A stretch of 64,000 bases of DNA from Arabidopsis thaliana (lineage: Eukaryota; Streptophyta; Magnoliopsida; Brassicales; Brassicaceae). Every line of letters begins with the position of its first letter. Within the stretch, counting starts at the first letter, position 1. The position numbers and the translations under genes are program-made. Shown here one piece after another: positions 1 through 11,260 of the stretch. The DNA lies in contig NC_003076.8 in assembly GCF_000001735.4 (NCBI RefSeq), forward strand, positions 9,920,001-9,984,000, written 5' to 3'. The notes below the pieces were generated by a model. It saw only the letters and a program-made list of their open reading frames with translations. It made no database searches and was not told the origin of the DNA.

Positions 1-341
1 TCTCATTGCAAATCACATAGAAAGTATCCAAGCTTGATTATGTTGGTATTTAAATTTTACTTTATCAATGACATAATAATGACGTAAAGAAGTTGCATCT
101 CTAAAGAACATGTTTACGTGTGGTTGGATGAGCCAAGGAACTATTGTAACAATACTGTTGTTTGTTCCTAAACATTACTAATACTTGTTTCCATAGAGAA
201 CCAAAGGAATAAATTTGTTGAACCACCATCTCAAAGAATTATTCTCACAATCACTAAATTCATATCCAAGCAAGAACTGTCTCAAGCACGAATGGAGAAA
301 CCTTACTCTCTGGCTCACTATAGTTTTACAAGCTATGAGTA
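1..341. other. Intergenic flank of the MULE insertion
   Basis: AT-rich DNA without a convincing reading frame, RNA gene or repeat. It ends in the sequence TAGTATCAAC that is duplicated on both sides of the adjacent Mutator-like element. Confidence 0.6.
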
Positions 342-351
342 TAGTATCAAC
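342..351. repeat. Target site duplication of the MULE, left copy
   Basis: TAGTATCAAC lies directly before the left terminal inverted repeat, and the same 10 bases follow the right one at 4324-4333. Mutator-like elements usually make 9-11 bp duplications, so the copies fix the element borders to the base. Confidence 0.93.
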
Positions 352-613
352 GGAAAAACGGTCATTTCATACCCCAGCTAAAGTAGTATGCTCAATTCAT
401 ACCCAACGTTTATTGTTGTGCAAATCCATACATTAACAAACCAAGTTTTCAAATTCAAATCCCAAACTCACACCATTCATGTCAATACATGCCTAAGCCG
501 TGACGGTGTTACGAAACCGTTAACGGTTGCTCACGGGGATGCCACGTATGACACGACGTCGTTTTAGATAAAAGAAGAGACAAACAAATTTTTGTAAAAC
601 GACGTCGTTTTTG
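352..613 (+). repeat. Left terminal inverted repeat of the MULE
   Basis: Pairs with the reverse complement of 4062-4323 over about 262 bp with only scattered mismatches and small indels. It holds two ACGACGTCGTTTT motifs near its inner edge (about 554-613), one part of a short palindrome. Long TIRs of this kind normally carry the transposase-binding site and promoter. Confidence 0.92.
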
Positions 614-1055
614 TAACAAAACCATAAGCATCTAAGGCTTGGTAACAAAACCCACTAAATTCTATATATTAAGCTACGAGTATCTAGTAATATTTATGTT
701 ATATTATGAGATTGTATTGTCTTGTCTTGAACTTGTAATATTTATGAGATTGTCTGGTAGTATTTTCATCACTTGAAATTGGAATGAGATCGAAATTGTT
801 TAAAATAGACCAAAAGAAACCTTAAATAGCAATACCAAGTTTCGAATAATTATCATTTAATTCGGACACAACTTAAGAGTTCACTTGAGCTTATAACAAA
901 AACTTTCAATCTCTTCAGACTTAAACAAAAGCCTACATTCTTCCGTCTCGTTACTTTTCTTCATTCCACTTAAATTCTGCCAAAATCCCAAAAAAAAACA
1001 TGATTAACTAGAGCAACCGACAAGCACAATTATCTTGAAAAAACCCTATATTACC

Positions 1056-3736
1056 TTAGTCAAAATGAGAATTCTGTGATGGTTGGCTTGGTCGTTGGCT
1101 TGTTCCTTCATTGGTACCAATACTCATAGACTGACTAACTCCATCAGGTGTCTTCTTTGGCCACCTTTTGTTAACGACTCCCACACTAGGACAACTTCTT
1201 GTATTATGACCTTCGGTACTACAATGTCCACAACGAATGCTCCGTCCTTCTTTTGAAACTTTAGTCCTCTTTTCTGGAGGCTCTTGTACTCCTTTTCCTT
1301 TCTTCTTCTTCTTTGGAGACTCATTCTTGCCCTTCTTTCTTTTTTCTTTCTTTTTGGTACCTGTTGGTCGTGGTGGTGGTTGAATCCTAGGTTCACCTGA
1401 TCTTATCCAAAATCCAATACCATTAACTCCTGAGATTGACTCAGAATATATCTTCAAATTTTTCGATGCCAAGTACCAATCAGAGTTGACGAGTTCCTCA
1501 GGATTAACCTTTTTGTTCAATATGATTCGCAAGACATGGCGGCAAGGAATCTCTGTCATATTCCACCTTCGACATGCACATGTTTTTGCATTCATATCAA
1601 CCCTAAAGCCATGATTATTTTCAAGAACCTCAAACTGTCCATTTCCACAAGGAACCACTTGACAATACTTACGATAGATTGTTTCCTCTTTGATGGTGTT
1701 GGCCACTTTCAAAGTGAACTTTCCTTGATGTTTAATCGCCTTTCTCAACCTCATATCAATACGAATCATAGTTTGTCGTCTTATTGTCTCCAACATCTCC
1801 ACTAGTGGCATCTCCCTTGCTTTATTAATAGCATTGTTGTAAGATTCAGAGAAGTTATTAGAAACATCTTCACAACTTGATTTGCAGCCAAAAAAAGCAC
1901 GACTACAATTGCGCGGATTCCTCATCATTACTGCATCGTACACACCTTGATCAAACTGCTTCAATTCGTCAATGGCTCTATTATACTCATAATCGTTAAA
2001 GCTCTTTGCAACAGCCCAGAACAACTTCTTTGGCAAATCTTTTCCAGGATAAACTCTTCTAAGATTTCCATATATATAGCGTGCACACATCCGGTGTTCC
2101 ACCTTAGGCAACTCTTGATCAACAGCATTGAGTAAACCCTGACATGTTAAATGGCACTTGTTATAACAATGTTAAAAATAGTCTCATAATGAGAAGAACA
2201 TTAGATATAGTAAACTAACCTTTTGCCTATCTGAAATAAGAGTAAAACCATCTCCATCTTGCAGTTTTAAATCACTTTTCAGCTTCTTAATAAACCACAA
2301 CCAAGAATCTATGTTTTCAGTTTCCACGACTGCCCACGCAACCGGATAGAATTGGTTGTTGGCATTTCTTCCTACAGCTGCTAAGAGTTGTCCTTTCATA
2401 TTATTTTTTAAAAAACATCCATCTATGCCAATTATTGGGCGACAATACGCAAGCCAAGTTTTCCGGAGAGCATCAAAGCACACATAGAATTTATCAAACT
2501 TGACTATACCATCTATAGTGATTATCTCAACTTCCACTGTTGAACCAAGATTTGTTCTACAACAACAAATTTCAAAGTTAGATAAGCTTGTAAACAAAAA
2601 CAAGAATCAAATTCAAAATCGATTTAAAGATATTTTACTTACTCCAAAAGTTGTTCCTTGTAATCATGTATTCTAGCAAACTGCTCATCATATTCATCTT
2701 GAATCATTTTCAATGCTTTTCCTCTAGCTTTCTGACACTGGTTACTGGAGGCAATTAGTGAGTACCGCTCTTCAATAGCTTTTTGCATTGCTTTCACTTT
2801 GAATGTTGGATCTTGCCTAATGTCATTCAAGAACATATCTGCGATGATCCGACTCTTAAGAACTTTGCAAAACCCGTCCTTTGTACATGCATGCTCATCA
2901 ATGAATGTTTTCACCATGTACACTCCAATTTTTTCATCATAAGCACAATAAATTCTGAATTTGCAGTTACCTCCAATAGAACACCTTACTTCAGATTTCT
3001 CTGATCCCCATCTTGTGAACTTAATATTGACTCCTTCCTTAAGAGCATAGTCAATCACAGCTTCCTTAAACTCAGCTATACTGTCAAAGACTTGCTCTAT
3101 TCTAATATCGCCACTACCTTTCTTGCATCTAACATATCGTCTTTCACCTTCCTCACAATCTGAGTTCAGAGGGGTACTTTCATCATTATCATGCTCTTCT
3201 TCATCAACAAAGCCTGCTAAGTTCTGCTCAACTCTTGCTTCCATGTCAATAAAAACTCTATCACACTCAGAACCATCCCCAACAGCTCCATCACCAGCAG
3301 CTCCATCACCAATAGAACCATCACCAACAGCTCTATCCACATGAGAACCATCACCAACAACTCTATCAACATGAGAACCATCTCCAACATCACCATTTTC
3401 TTCTTTCTCCAAAAAAATATCGACAGCTTTTGTCCAAACTGCGGCAAGACACATTCTTTGAAAGTTTTGATCTCCATTGCACAATTGCTTAAGCTCTGAA
3501 TATTCCTCATATGGAAGCTTATACCAAATTCGTTTATGCCAAATAGATTCGTTCAATGACTCCATCAAATTAGTCAATACTGCTTGTGGTTTGCTTTCAA
3601 GGCTGAGAATACCTCCTCCAACATAACTAACTTTAATCCCATTCTCTACAACAAAGTTCCCACCGTAGTAGCATTGAAAAACTGCATCTTCAGTGCTGAA
3701 TAAGAAAGAAATAAAGTGAGTTTTTGGTTGTGACAT
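1056..3736 (-). CDS. MULE transposase (MuDR-type), spliced
   Basis: Inferred exons on the minus strand are 3736-2643, 2556-2220 and 2138-1056. The introns (2642-2557, 2219-2139) begin GT and end AG, keep the frame, and total coding length is a multiple of three (837 aa). Exon 1 encodes an acidic tandem repeat (VGDGSHVDR-like units, about residues 125-160) and then the MuDR DNA-binding region. Exon 2 gives the MULE catalytic core with IGIDGCFLK and ISDRQ, whose reading continues in exon 3 with GLLNAV. Exon 3 has a SWIM finger (CAC...CRH), a lysine-rich stretch likely to be nuclear targeting, and a CCHC knuckle (CGHCSTEGHNTRSC). An alternative start uses a five-base exon, ATGAG at 3927-3923, spliced to 3695, which also stays in frame (825 aa). 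Transcription probably starts from the right TIR. Confidence 0.85.
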
Positions 3737-4061
3737 TTTATCGAACACTTGGTGTTCATAAAATTACATATCGCTTATCAACTAAAAAAACTCCACAATC
3801 TCATCTAAACTATAGAAATACCAAAGGAATTCATTACATTTTATAACAATACACTCGCAATTTGATGATTTGATAAAAAAAAAACCTAAATTTTATAAAC
3901 CATAAATTTGAATGAAAATTACCTCATTTTCCTTCCTCACAATAGAGATTATGAGCTGGAACTCCTATTCCACTAATATAAGCTCTTCACGATAGATGCT
4001 TATGGAACATTGTCGTCGTGAAAGAAAAAGAAAGAAAAAAGAAGAAGGTGATTTAAGACGT

Positions 4062-4323
4062 CAAAAACGACGTCGTTTTACAAAAATTTGTTTGTCTCTT
4101 CTTTCATCTAAAACGACGTCGTGTCATACGTGGCCTCCACGTGAGCAACCGTTAACGGTCTTATAACACCGTCACGGCTTAGGCATGTATTGACATGAAT
4201 GGTGTGAGTTTGGGATTTGAATTTGAAAATTTGGTTTGTTAATGTATGGATTTGCACAACAATAAACGTTGGGTATGAATTGAACATACTACTTTAGCTG
4301 GGGTATGAAATGACCGTTTTTCC
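4062..4323 (-). repeat. Right terminal inverted repeat of the MULE
   Basis: Inverted copy of 352-613, ending ...GAAATGACCGTTTTTCC just before the second TAGTATCAAC. It lies upstream of the minus-strand transposase gene, so it likely holds its promoter. Confidence 0.92.
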
Positions 4324-4333
4324 TAGTATCAAC
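4324..4333. repeat. Target site duplication of the MULE, right copy
   Basis: TAGTATCAAC, identical to 342-351. Confidence 0.93.
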
Positions 4334-5066
4334 ACCATATAAACTCTAAAAGTCTCTCATGTGCTGACACATCAGCTTTTTCAAGTATTCTCAGCTTGAC
4401 ACCTCTGCAAAATCAACAACCAATTAGAACATTTCATTTAATACAGATCATTTGTGTTGACCAATTAAATCTTAGTATTTGTAAATGTCATTCTATTATT
4501 AAAACTAAATTAAAATTAGCCCAGTCCAAATTCTTTTAAAAGTAAACTTTCTATGTTACAACAAATTTTACATTAGCCCAGCCCAAGTTGTTTAAAAACT
4601 ATTTTTCCTATGTTATTAACTACATGGGCCTATACTTTCTAAAACATGATATTTAGAGAATCTAAAAGAAGAAAAGCAAAAACAAAATAGGACACCTACA
4701 ACACGTATCGTAGATAGAGCGTTAGGTTGGTTCAAAGCTCTCTCAACAACAGCCAAGCCCGCGGCCACACGTATCGTAGATGACGTTAGGTTGGTTCATA
4801 AAGGGTAAGTTACTAACACAATGTTACTTTGGTATGGAATAAACAAAAGTGATTGTACCTAAGGTTGTAAAACCAGGGTCAATCCTTGCACGGGTCAAGA
4901 GGGTCTTGACGACTTCATCTCAGCTCATGTACAGCTGAAGACACATCTTTCTATCAAATTTTGGACCTGCATCAATCATTTAGAAAATGTTTTCTTAACA
5001 AATAATTGAAAACTTACAAGAAAGTCTATACACACAAAAAAAGAATAGTTCATCATCATTCCTCTT
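4334..5066. other. Intergenic DNA between MULE and LINE
   Basis: No reading frame of note. A short direct repeat is visible: ACACGTATCGTAGAT followed by GTTAGGTTGGTTCA occurs near 4699-4733 and again near 4768-4798. The stretch TCTATTATTAAAACTAAATT at 4492 resembles a Helitron 5' end (TC start followed by AT-rich sequence), but it is preceded by T rather than A, so this is only a weak possibility. Confidence 0.4.
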
Positions 5067-5079
5067 AACTCTATTAAAC
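5067..5079. repeat. Target site duplication of the LINE, left copy
   Basis: AACTCTATTAAAC occurs here and again directly after the poly(A) at 10565-10577. A 13-bp duplication next to an A-tail is the hallmark of target-primed reverse transcription. Confidence 0.92.
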
Positions 5080-5218
5080 GAGGTTTTAACGCGCCCTCAA
5101 TTGTTTCTCTCGTGCGATTCCGAAAGCGAAAATCTAGGTCACCCCATTTTCTTCTTCCGCCGCTGCTCCTAGTCTCGTTCCCTTGGTTGGTCCCTCGCCG
5201 ACTGGTGGGTCTCCCCCG

Positions 5219-6735
5219 ATGGGAAAGGGGAAAAAGCCTCTTCGCCCAATTGTGCCTCCGCCTCCCAAAATTCTCCGTGATGCTCCCAGTAAATCGTCAC
5301 TCAAAGCAGCTTCTGCAGCTCTTGCGGCTTCTTTGGTGGTTCCGGTTGGGGTGAAGGCGGGTCCTTCGCCTGTTGTTACTCTTTCCGCTCTGCTCCCTCC
5401 AGTGGGTATTTCGCAGAATCTCTCTGTTGTGGAGAAAACTCTCCCTCTTCTTCGGCTTCTTCTGGATCCCCTGTACTTGGTTTCCCGATTGAAAATAGGC
5501 AAGTCTCTTCAGCTGTTGTGGTCCCAGAAAGTCCCTCTACTGCTAACGTGGTTCTGGCGTCATGTCCCCTTGGTTCAGAGCTGAACCCGTCCCTTGCAGC
5601 TGGGGGTGCATCAAGCTCCTCTCCTGCAACAGTGGCCTCAGGTAGTTCCGTCAAGGTCTCTGCTGTTGGTGACTCAGAAAGCCCACCTGTTAATGTTTCT
5701 CCCCCTACGCGGTCTTATGCAAGTGTTGCGAATCCAGGGATTGGTTTAACTAGGATGGGAAACCCTACTAAGCATGTCTCTGGAATCCCCTTTATTCTAA
5801 TACCTGATGAGAATGTTGCAACAGTGAAGGAAGAGTTCAAAGATTATATTTTCGCGCAGTTTCACGGTCCTCCTCCAGATATGGGGCGGATCATTGGTGT
5901 TGTAAACGCCCTTTGGGCCCGCTCGGGTCCTAGAATCTTTGTTCATCGGATTGGACCTGGCACTTTCCTTCTGCGAGTCACAAATCCTAGAACTCGGTCC
6001 ATACTCTTGAGCAGAAATCTTTGCAATATTGCGGGTCACCCGATGTTTGTAGCACCGTGGTCACCTGATTTCACTCCTGAAAAACCTCCCCTCACCAAGG
6101 CTCAAGTCACTGTGGAGTTCAGAGGCATTCCTTACCTTCTCTTTAATGATGAAAGCCTTGCTCGTATTGTGTCTGGTGTCGGTGAGCCAAAGGCGCTTCA
6201 TCCAGAAACTGCGAGGAGAGAAACTTTTGAAGTTGCTAAGATCTTGATTGAAGTGAACCTTCTCGAAGAGTTGCCCTCCAAACTCATCTCTGGGTTTAGT
6301 GATGGGAGAGAATTTCAGATTGATGTGAAGTATCCTTGGCTTCCCCCGAAATGCAGCTCTTGCTCCGAGTTTGGTCATTCTGCTACTCATTGTCCCAAAG
6401 CTCCAGCCCCTTCGGAGGCAAAGCGAGACCATCCTCGGTCGAAGAGTAGAGGCTCTCGCAGTCGCAAGCGTGGAGGCAGGAGAAGCTCCCGTCAAGGCAG
6501 GCAGCTGGCTCGATCGAAAAGCCCTGATGTTGCGCCTCAAGCTAGCAGATCGCCGGCTTCCATTGCCTCCCAGGTCTCGGTTCCTATAACCTCACCAGTG
6601 GTTGCTGATGAGGGTAAGCAGCAGTCAGTGCCTGGGCAAGCCTTTGCTGTCGAACCAGGAGATGTTCTTGGTGGTAAGGAGCCTTTCTTTTTGGTCAGGT
6701 GTAAGAATAGCAGCCGCAAGGCTGCGAGTACCTAA
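5219..6735 (+). pseudogene. LINE ORF1 (gag-like, DUF4283 plus zinc knuckle), frameshifted
   Basis: The likely start is ATG at 5219 (MGKGKKPLRPIVPPPP). The N-terminal proline/serine/alanine-rich part is in one frame and the rest in another (open from 5293, first ATG 5518), so a small indel lies between about 5293 and 5440. The middle part (about 5770-6330) looks like the DUF4283-type domain of plant LINE ORF1 proteins. It is followed by one CCHC knuckle (CSSCSEFGHSATHC) and a basic Arg/Ser-rich tail (6420-6540). It would coat the element RNA. The stop TAA at 6733 lies 15 bases before ORF2, fitting reinitiation of translation. Confidence 0.8.
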
Positions 6736-6750
6736 TCAAATCATGTGATT

Positions 6751-9700
6751 ATGTTTTTTGGATGGAACATTAGAGGGTTAAATAGTCGTCTACGACAAGA
6801 GATGACAAAGGCTTGGATTAATATCCACAAGCCTCTTTTTGGAGCTTTTTTGGAAACCAAGATACAACCAATAAACTCATGTAGGATTCTGCGAGCGATT
6901 CCTCGTGGTTGGAAACACTTCGACAACTTTGACAGCCACAATACGGCGAGAATTATCGTTGTTTGGGATCCCAGGGTCTCAGTTGTTGTCTATCAAGCAT
7001 CTCCTCAAGTTATTACTTGCGGGTTTCACCTTCAAGCTGAGAATTTGTTTCTCACGGTCTCTTTTGTGTATGCATTCAACTTAGTGGAGGAGAGAGTCGC
7101 TTTATGGGAGGAGCTGAGACATCTCCATTCTTCTACTCCTTTGGCAAGAAGTCCCTGGGCTGTTATTGGGGATTTCAACCAGATTTTGAGGAGTAAGCAT
7201 CATTCTGATTTTCCGATTGCTGACATTGACTTGCAGGGTGTTAGTGACTTTGAGTTTGCCCTTCAAGACTCTAATCTCTTCGAGGCTCCGTCTAAAGGCC
7301 TTCCTTTTACTTGGTGGAATCATAGGGAGGAAGAACCAATTTCTAAGCGTATTGATCACGCCTTTATCAATGAGCACTGGGCGAAGAGTTTTCCTGATGC
7401 TTATTCTGAATTCTTGGAGCCTGTCCAGTCTGATCATGCTCCTTGCTTGTTTTCAGTACTGAACCTTCGCAGAGTTGTTAACAAGCCTTTCAAATTCTAT
7501 TGCCACATTGTGGATCATCCTGACTACTCAGCTATTGTGGATCATGAATGGTCGGCTGGTACAATCTCTGGCTCTTGCCAGTTTAAGCTTCATCGTGCTT
7601 TAAAGTTGCCGAAACCGTGCATGCGTAGCTTGAACAGAACTCATTTCAGTGGGATCACCACAAGAGTTAAAGAGAAAGCAGAGGAAGTTGTTGCTCTACA
7701 AAGAAGAATTTTATGTTCTCCATCTCCTACTCTTGCTCGTGAGGAGAATATTGCCTCTGAGGAATGGAATAAGCTGTTGGTCGCAGAGGAGAAATTTTTT
7801 ATGCAAAAGTCTCGTGTTAATTAGATGCACCTTGGAGATAGGAACTCTTCTTATTTCCACAAGATGGTCATACAAAGGAATTCGCAGAATCACATTCATT
7901 TCTTTACTGATGTGGATGGTACTAAAATCACTTCCCCTGTGGAAATCCATCGCCATGCTGTTGAGTATTTCAGATCAGTTCTTGGGACTACTGACCTACC
8001 TTCATCTCCGGTTACTCTTGAGTACTTGCAGGATCTCCTGCCGTTCAGATGCTCTCCCTCTCAGGCTGAAGGCTTACTGTGTGAGGTTAAGGAAGCTAAG
8101 ATTCGTGAAATTCTCTTTGCCATGCCTTCTAATAAGGCTCCGGGGCCAGATGGCTACCCTGCCGAATTCTACAAAACTGCCTGGTCCACTGTTGGCCATG
8201 ACTTAGTCCTTGTTATTCAAGAGTTTTTTCGCAATGGTCGTCTTCTCAAAGATTTGAACACTACGATCATTGCTCTAATTCCAAAGACTCCTGCAGCTTC
8301 CGCTCTCGCAGACTTTCGGCCTATAAGCTGCTGTAATCTGGCCTACAAGATCATTTCGAATATTCTGGCCACTCGCCTCAGACCTTTGCTGCTGGAATGC
8401 ATTTCTCCTAACCTAACTGCCTTTCTGAGTGGGAGAAGTCTTGGTGAAAATGTACTTCTGGCTTTAGAACTTATACGCAGGTATGACAAGGTTTCTTGTC
8501 CTCGAAGCTCTCTCCTCAAAGTGGATATTAGGAAGACATTTGATACGGTGTGCTGGGACTTCGTTCTCAAACTTCTCGAAGCTCAGAATTTTCCGCCTCT
8601 GTTTATCTCTTGGATCAAAGAATGCATTTCTTCGCCGCGTTTCTCTATCGCCATCAATGGTGAGTTAGCGGGTTTCTTTGAAGGTATGAAGGGGCTAAGG
8701 CAGGGAGATTGTATCTCTCCATATCTGTTTATTATGGTCATGGAGGTTTTATCTAGAATGCTGGACAAAGGGACAGAGCAGGGCAAGTTTTCGGCGCACC
8801 CACTTTGTTTATCTCCTCGCTTGACTCATCTAGCTTTCGCTGATGACCTCCTGGTTTTCTCGGATGGCTCCCACAGTTCTCTTCTTGGTATCAGTGAGAT
8901 TTTGCGTCTCTTCCATTCTTTCTCGGGATTGGATATGAATCCTGCAAAGTCTGAGCTTTTTCTGGGCGGGTTTGATGATGTGGAAGCTATAATGGTCTCT
9001 GATCTGCTTGAGGTTAGGTTGGATTCATTCCCGACGCGTTATCTCGGTCTTCCGTTGAACCCTACAAAGCTATCTCTTGCTACCCTTCAACCTTTTTTAC
9101 AGAAGATCACTGGTCATCTTCACTCTTGGACTACCAAGTTTTTATCTTACGCTGGGAAAATTCGCCTTATAGTCTCTGTCATCTATGGAAAGGTGAATTT
9201 TTGGAGCCAAGTTTTTGTCTTGTCTAAGGGTTTCTACAAGAAAGTTGATGCTCTCTGCTCAGCTTTTCTCTGAAAAATGCCTCCACCATTGCAAGAGGTG
9301 GTGTCATAGTTGCTTGGAAGGACATTTGTAAAACAAAAGAGGAGGGTGGGTTGGGTATCCGGTCTCTTGAAGATTTTGCTGTGGTTTTCAGACTAAAACA
9401 AGTGTGGTATCTGTTTTCTAGGCCTGAGACTTTGTGGGTTAAGTGGTTGGATCACAACATCTTTGGTCGTCGGAACTATTGGCTAATGGAACCTTCTCCT
9501 CGTCTCTTTTGGACGATAAGGAAGATGCTTGATTTAAAGTCTCTCTTCAAGAGTATGATCATATGCCAATTACGTAATGGGCTGAAAGCCTCCTTCTGGT
9601 TTGATTCCTGGACCCCTCTGGGTCCCTTGATTGATCTCTTTGGTAATTCGGGTCCTAGGGAGCTGCGTATTCAAAGAAATGCTACTGTTTGGGAGGCCAC

Positions 9701-10421
9701 TAGAGATGGTCAATGGCACTTTCCTAATGCTCGTTCTCCCCATGCGGAGCAGCTGCAGGTTTGTTTGTCATCTGTTGACCCTCCTTCTCCCTCTAGAGGT
9801 TCTGATTGGTATCAATGGAAGCAGCCTTCTGATGCTTTCTCTGAAAGATTTTCTTCTAAGGGAACTTGGACGCAGATTCGTCTTTCTTCTCCTCATGTGC
9901 CTTGGAGTAAAGTGGTTTGGTTCAAGGAGGCTGTTCCAAGATTTTCCTTCATCCATTGGTTAGCAGTGCAAGGAAGGCTCAACACTAGAGACAGGTTGCG
10001 GCAATGGGGAATGGACGTCCCTAACTCCTGTGTTTTTTGTTCTTCAGGTTTGGACTCTCATGATCACCTGTTTTTTGCATGCGATTTCTCTAGATCTGTT
10101 TGGGTCAGTCTGGCTGAAAAGTTTGCTGCGAACCCCCCTTCCTCTTTAGCTACTGCTGCAACGTGGGTTTTGAGTGTTCAATCTACACCATCTCACTTTG
10201 CGAGTAGGATTCTAAAGCTCCTTTTGCAAACCTCGATCTATATGATATGGAGAGAGCGGAACAGAAGGATTTTCACGACTGAAGCTAACTCCATCGCTTC
10301 TACTAAGATTCTGCTTGACCGCTCTATGCGCAATCGACTCATCTTCTTCTCGCCGGAGGATACCGCTACCAGAATATCTCTCTTGGGTTTCTACTTTGGT
10401 TGTATCTCTAGCTCACCTTAG
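6751..10421 (+). pseudogene. LINE ORF2 (endonuclease-reverse transcriptase), two lesions
   Basis: Starts at ATG 6751 (MFFGWNIRGLNS). The apurinic-type endonuclease spans about 6751-7470 with LETK, VIGDFNQIL and SDHAP signature segments. The reverse transcriptase spans about 8100-9000 with the catalytic FADD (LAFADDLLVFSDG). The zf-RVT region spans about 9880-10280 (Trp/Cys/His-rich, CVFCSS...HLFFACDFS). A TAG at 7822-7824 interrupts the region between endonuclease and RT; the sequence reads on in the same frame. Near 9272 a one-base loss moves the remainder into another frame, with continuing similarity to LINE ORF2 tails. Otherwise it is well preserved, which implies recent loss of function. 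Confidence 0.9.
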
Positions 10422-10564
10422 GTGTGGCTAAGCTCATTAGTATCTATGTAACGTGTTCCATTAGTCTCTCTTTTTAAGAGCTCGGTATGTTTTTGAGTTT
10501 TCATTGTACAATGTAAAACCTTTTTTATTTGGTATAAAGTTTAACATTAAACCCAAAAAAAAAA

Positions 10565-10577
10565 AACTCTATTAAAC
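10565..10577. repeat. Target site duplication of the LINE, right copy
   Basis: AACTCTATTAAAC directly follows the A-tail. Its first two A bases cannot be separated from the tail. Confidence 0.9.
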
Positions 10578-10917
10578 AAGTTCACAAAAAAAAAAAATCA
10601 GTATGATGAACTATTGAGATAGTAAATCTCTCAAGTAATCCAAAACACAACATGGTCCTGTCTGCATCTAAATCACACAAAAAAAACTACAGTCAAATGT
10701 AAAATATATGAACCTTAACTCAAGAAACTTTTACCATTTCTGGATTTTGGATGTTCAAATTAGAAAGAAATCGTTAATTCAGGAATATAAGAAATCAAAC
10801 AGATCTAGCAAGAGTATATAGCAAAGCCATCTCTCTAGATACTTCTTCAGAATTCAAGCCGAGAAAAGCAAAAGGAAAGTTCAATAAGATTGTGTACAAT
10901 TATTAATCATTATCTAA
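10578..10917. other. Intergenic DNA between LINE and MITE
   Basis: AT-rich, contains an A-run (about 10587-10598). No gene or repeat recognised. Confidence 0.5.
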
Positions 10918-10919
10918 TA

Positions 10920-10927
10920 CTTCCTCT
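10920..10927. repeat. 8-bp target duplication of the hAT-like element, left copy
   Basis: CTTCCTCT occurs here and at 12123-12130, immediately outside the two TAGGGGTGTC termini. Eight bases is the standard hAT duplication length. Confidence 0.9.
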
Positions 10928-11260
10928 TAGGGGTGTCAAAATGGGTCAAAATTCATGGGTCAACTCAACTCAACTCAACCCATGAATCCTAATGAGTTGA
11001 AAATTTTGACTCAAATGAGTTAATGAGTCAAATGAGTTGATGAGTCAATTGGTTTGATGAGTAAAATGAGTTGGGTTGTAATGGTTAATGGTTTCAATGG
11101 TTTACCCAATTAACCCATCAAGTTTTGTAAAATTCAATTAAACCAACTAAAATCTCTAAACCAATGTCAATTTAAGTTTAACCAACACATCTAAACCAAT
11201 TTAATAAAATTAATATTTTTCCAAATTTCTTAAATATACAAGCGATGAAATTGAGAAAAA

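Larger units (their letters stand above)
352..4323 (-). mobile_element. Mutator-like DNA transposon (TIR-MULE), probably complete
   Basis: About 3.97 kb bounded by long terminal inverted repeats (352-613 and 4062-4323) that both begin GGAAAAACGGTCATTTC when read inward, and flanked by a perfect 10-bp target duplication. The inside carries one minus-strand gene with the three signatures of MULE transposases: an N-terminal MuDR-type DNA-binding region, a DDE (MULE) catalytic region and a SWIM zinc finger. Reading frames are open across all inferred exons and splice sites are canonical. The element therefore looks autonomous or recently so. Both TIRs contain a palindromic AACGACGTCGTT motif near their inner edge. 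Whether it still moves cannot be told from one copy. Confidence 0.92.
5080..10564 (+). mobile_element. Full-length L1-type LINE, recently inactivated
   Basis: About 5.5 kb non-LTR retrotransposon on the plus strand: a short 5' region, ORF1 (nucleic-acid-binding gag-like protein), ORF2 (endonuclease, reverse transcriptase, zf-RVT region), a 3' UTR of about 130 bp and an A-tail (10555-10566), flanked by 13-bp target duplications. Because it reaches the 5' region it is not 5'-truncated, which is uncommon for LINEs. ORF2 carries one in-frame stop (7822-7824) and one frameshift near 9272; ORF1 carries a frameshift between about 5293 and 5440. No RNase H domain was seen after the zf-RVT region. Confidence 0.92.

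Noticed and set aside
4860..4960. Possible tRNA-like or SINE sequence near GGGTCAAGAGGGTCTTGACG
   Set aside because: No cloverleaf with A and B boxes could be formed; it is only a short inverted repeat.
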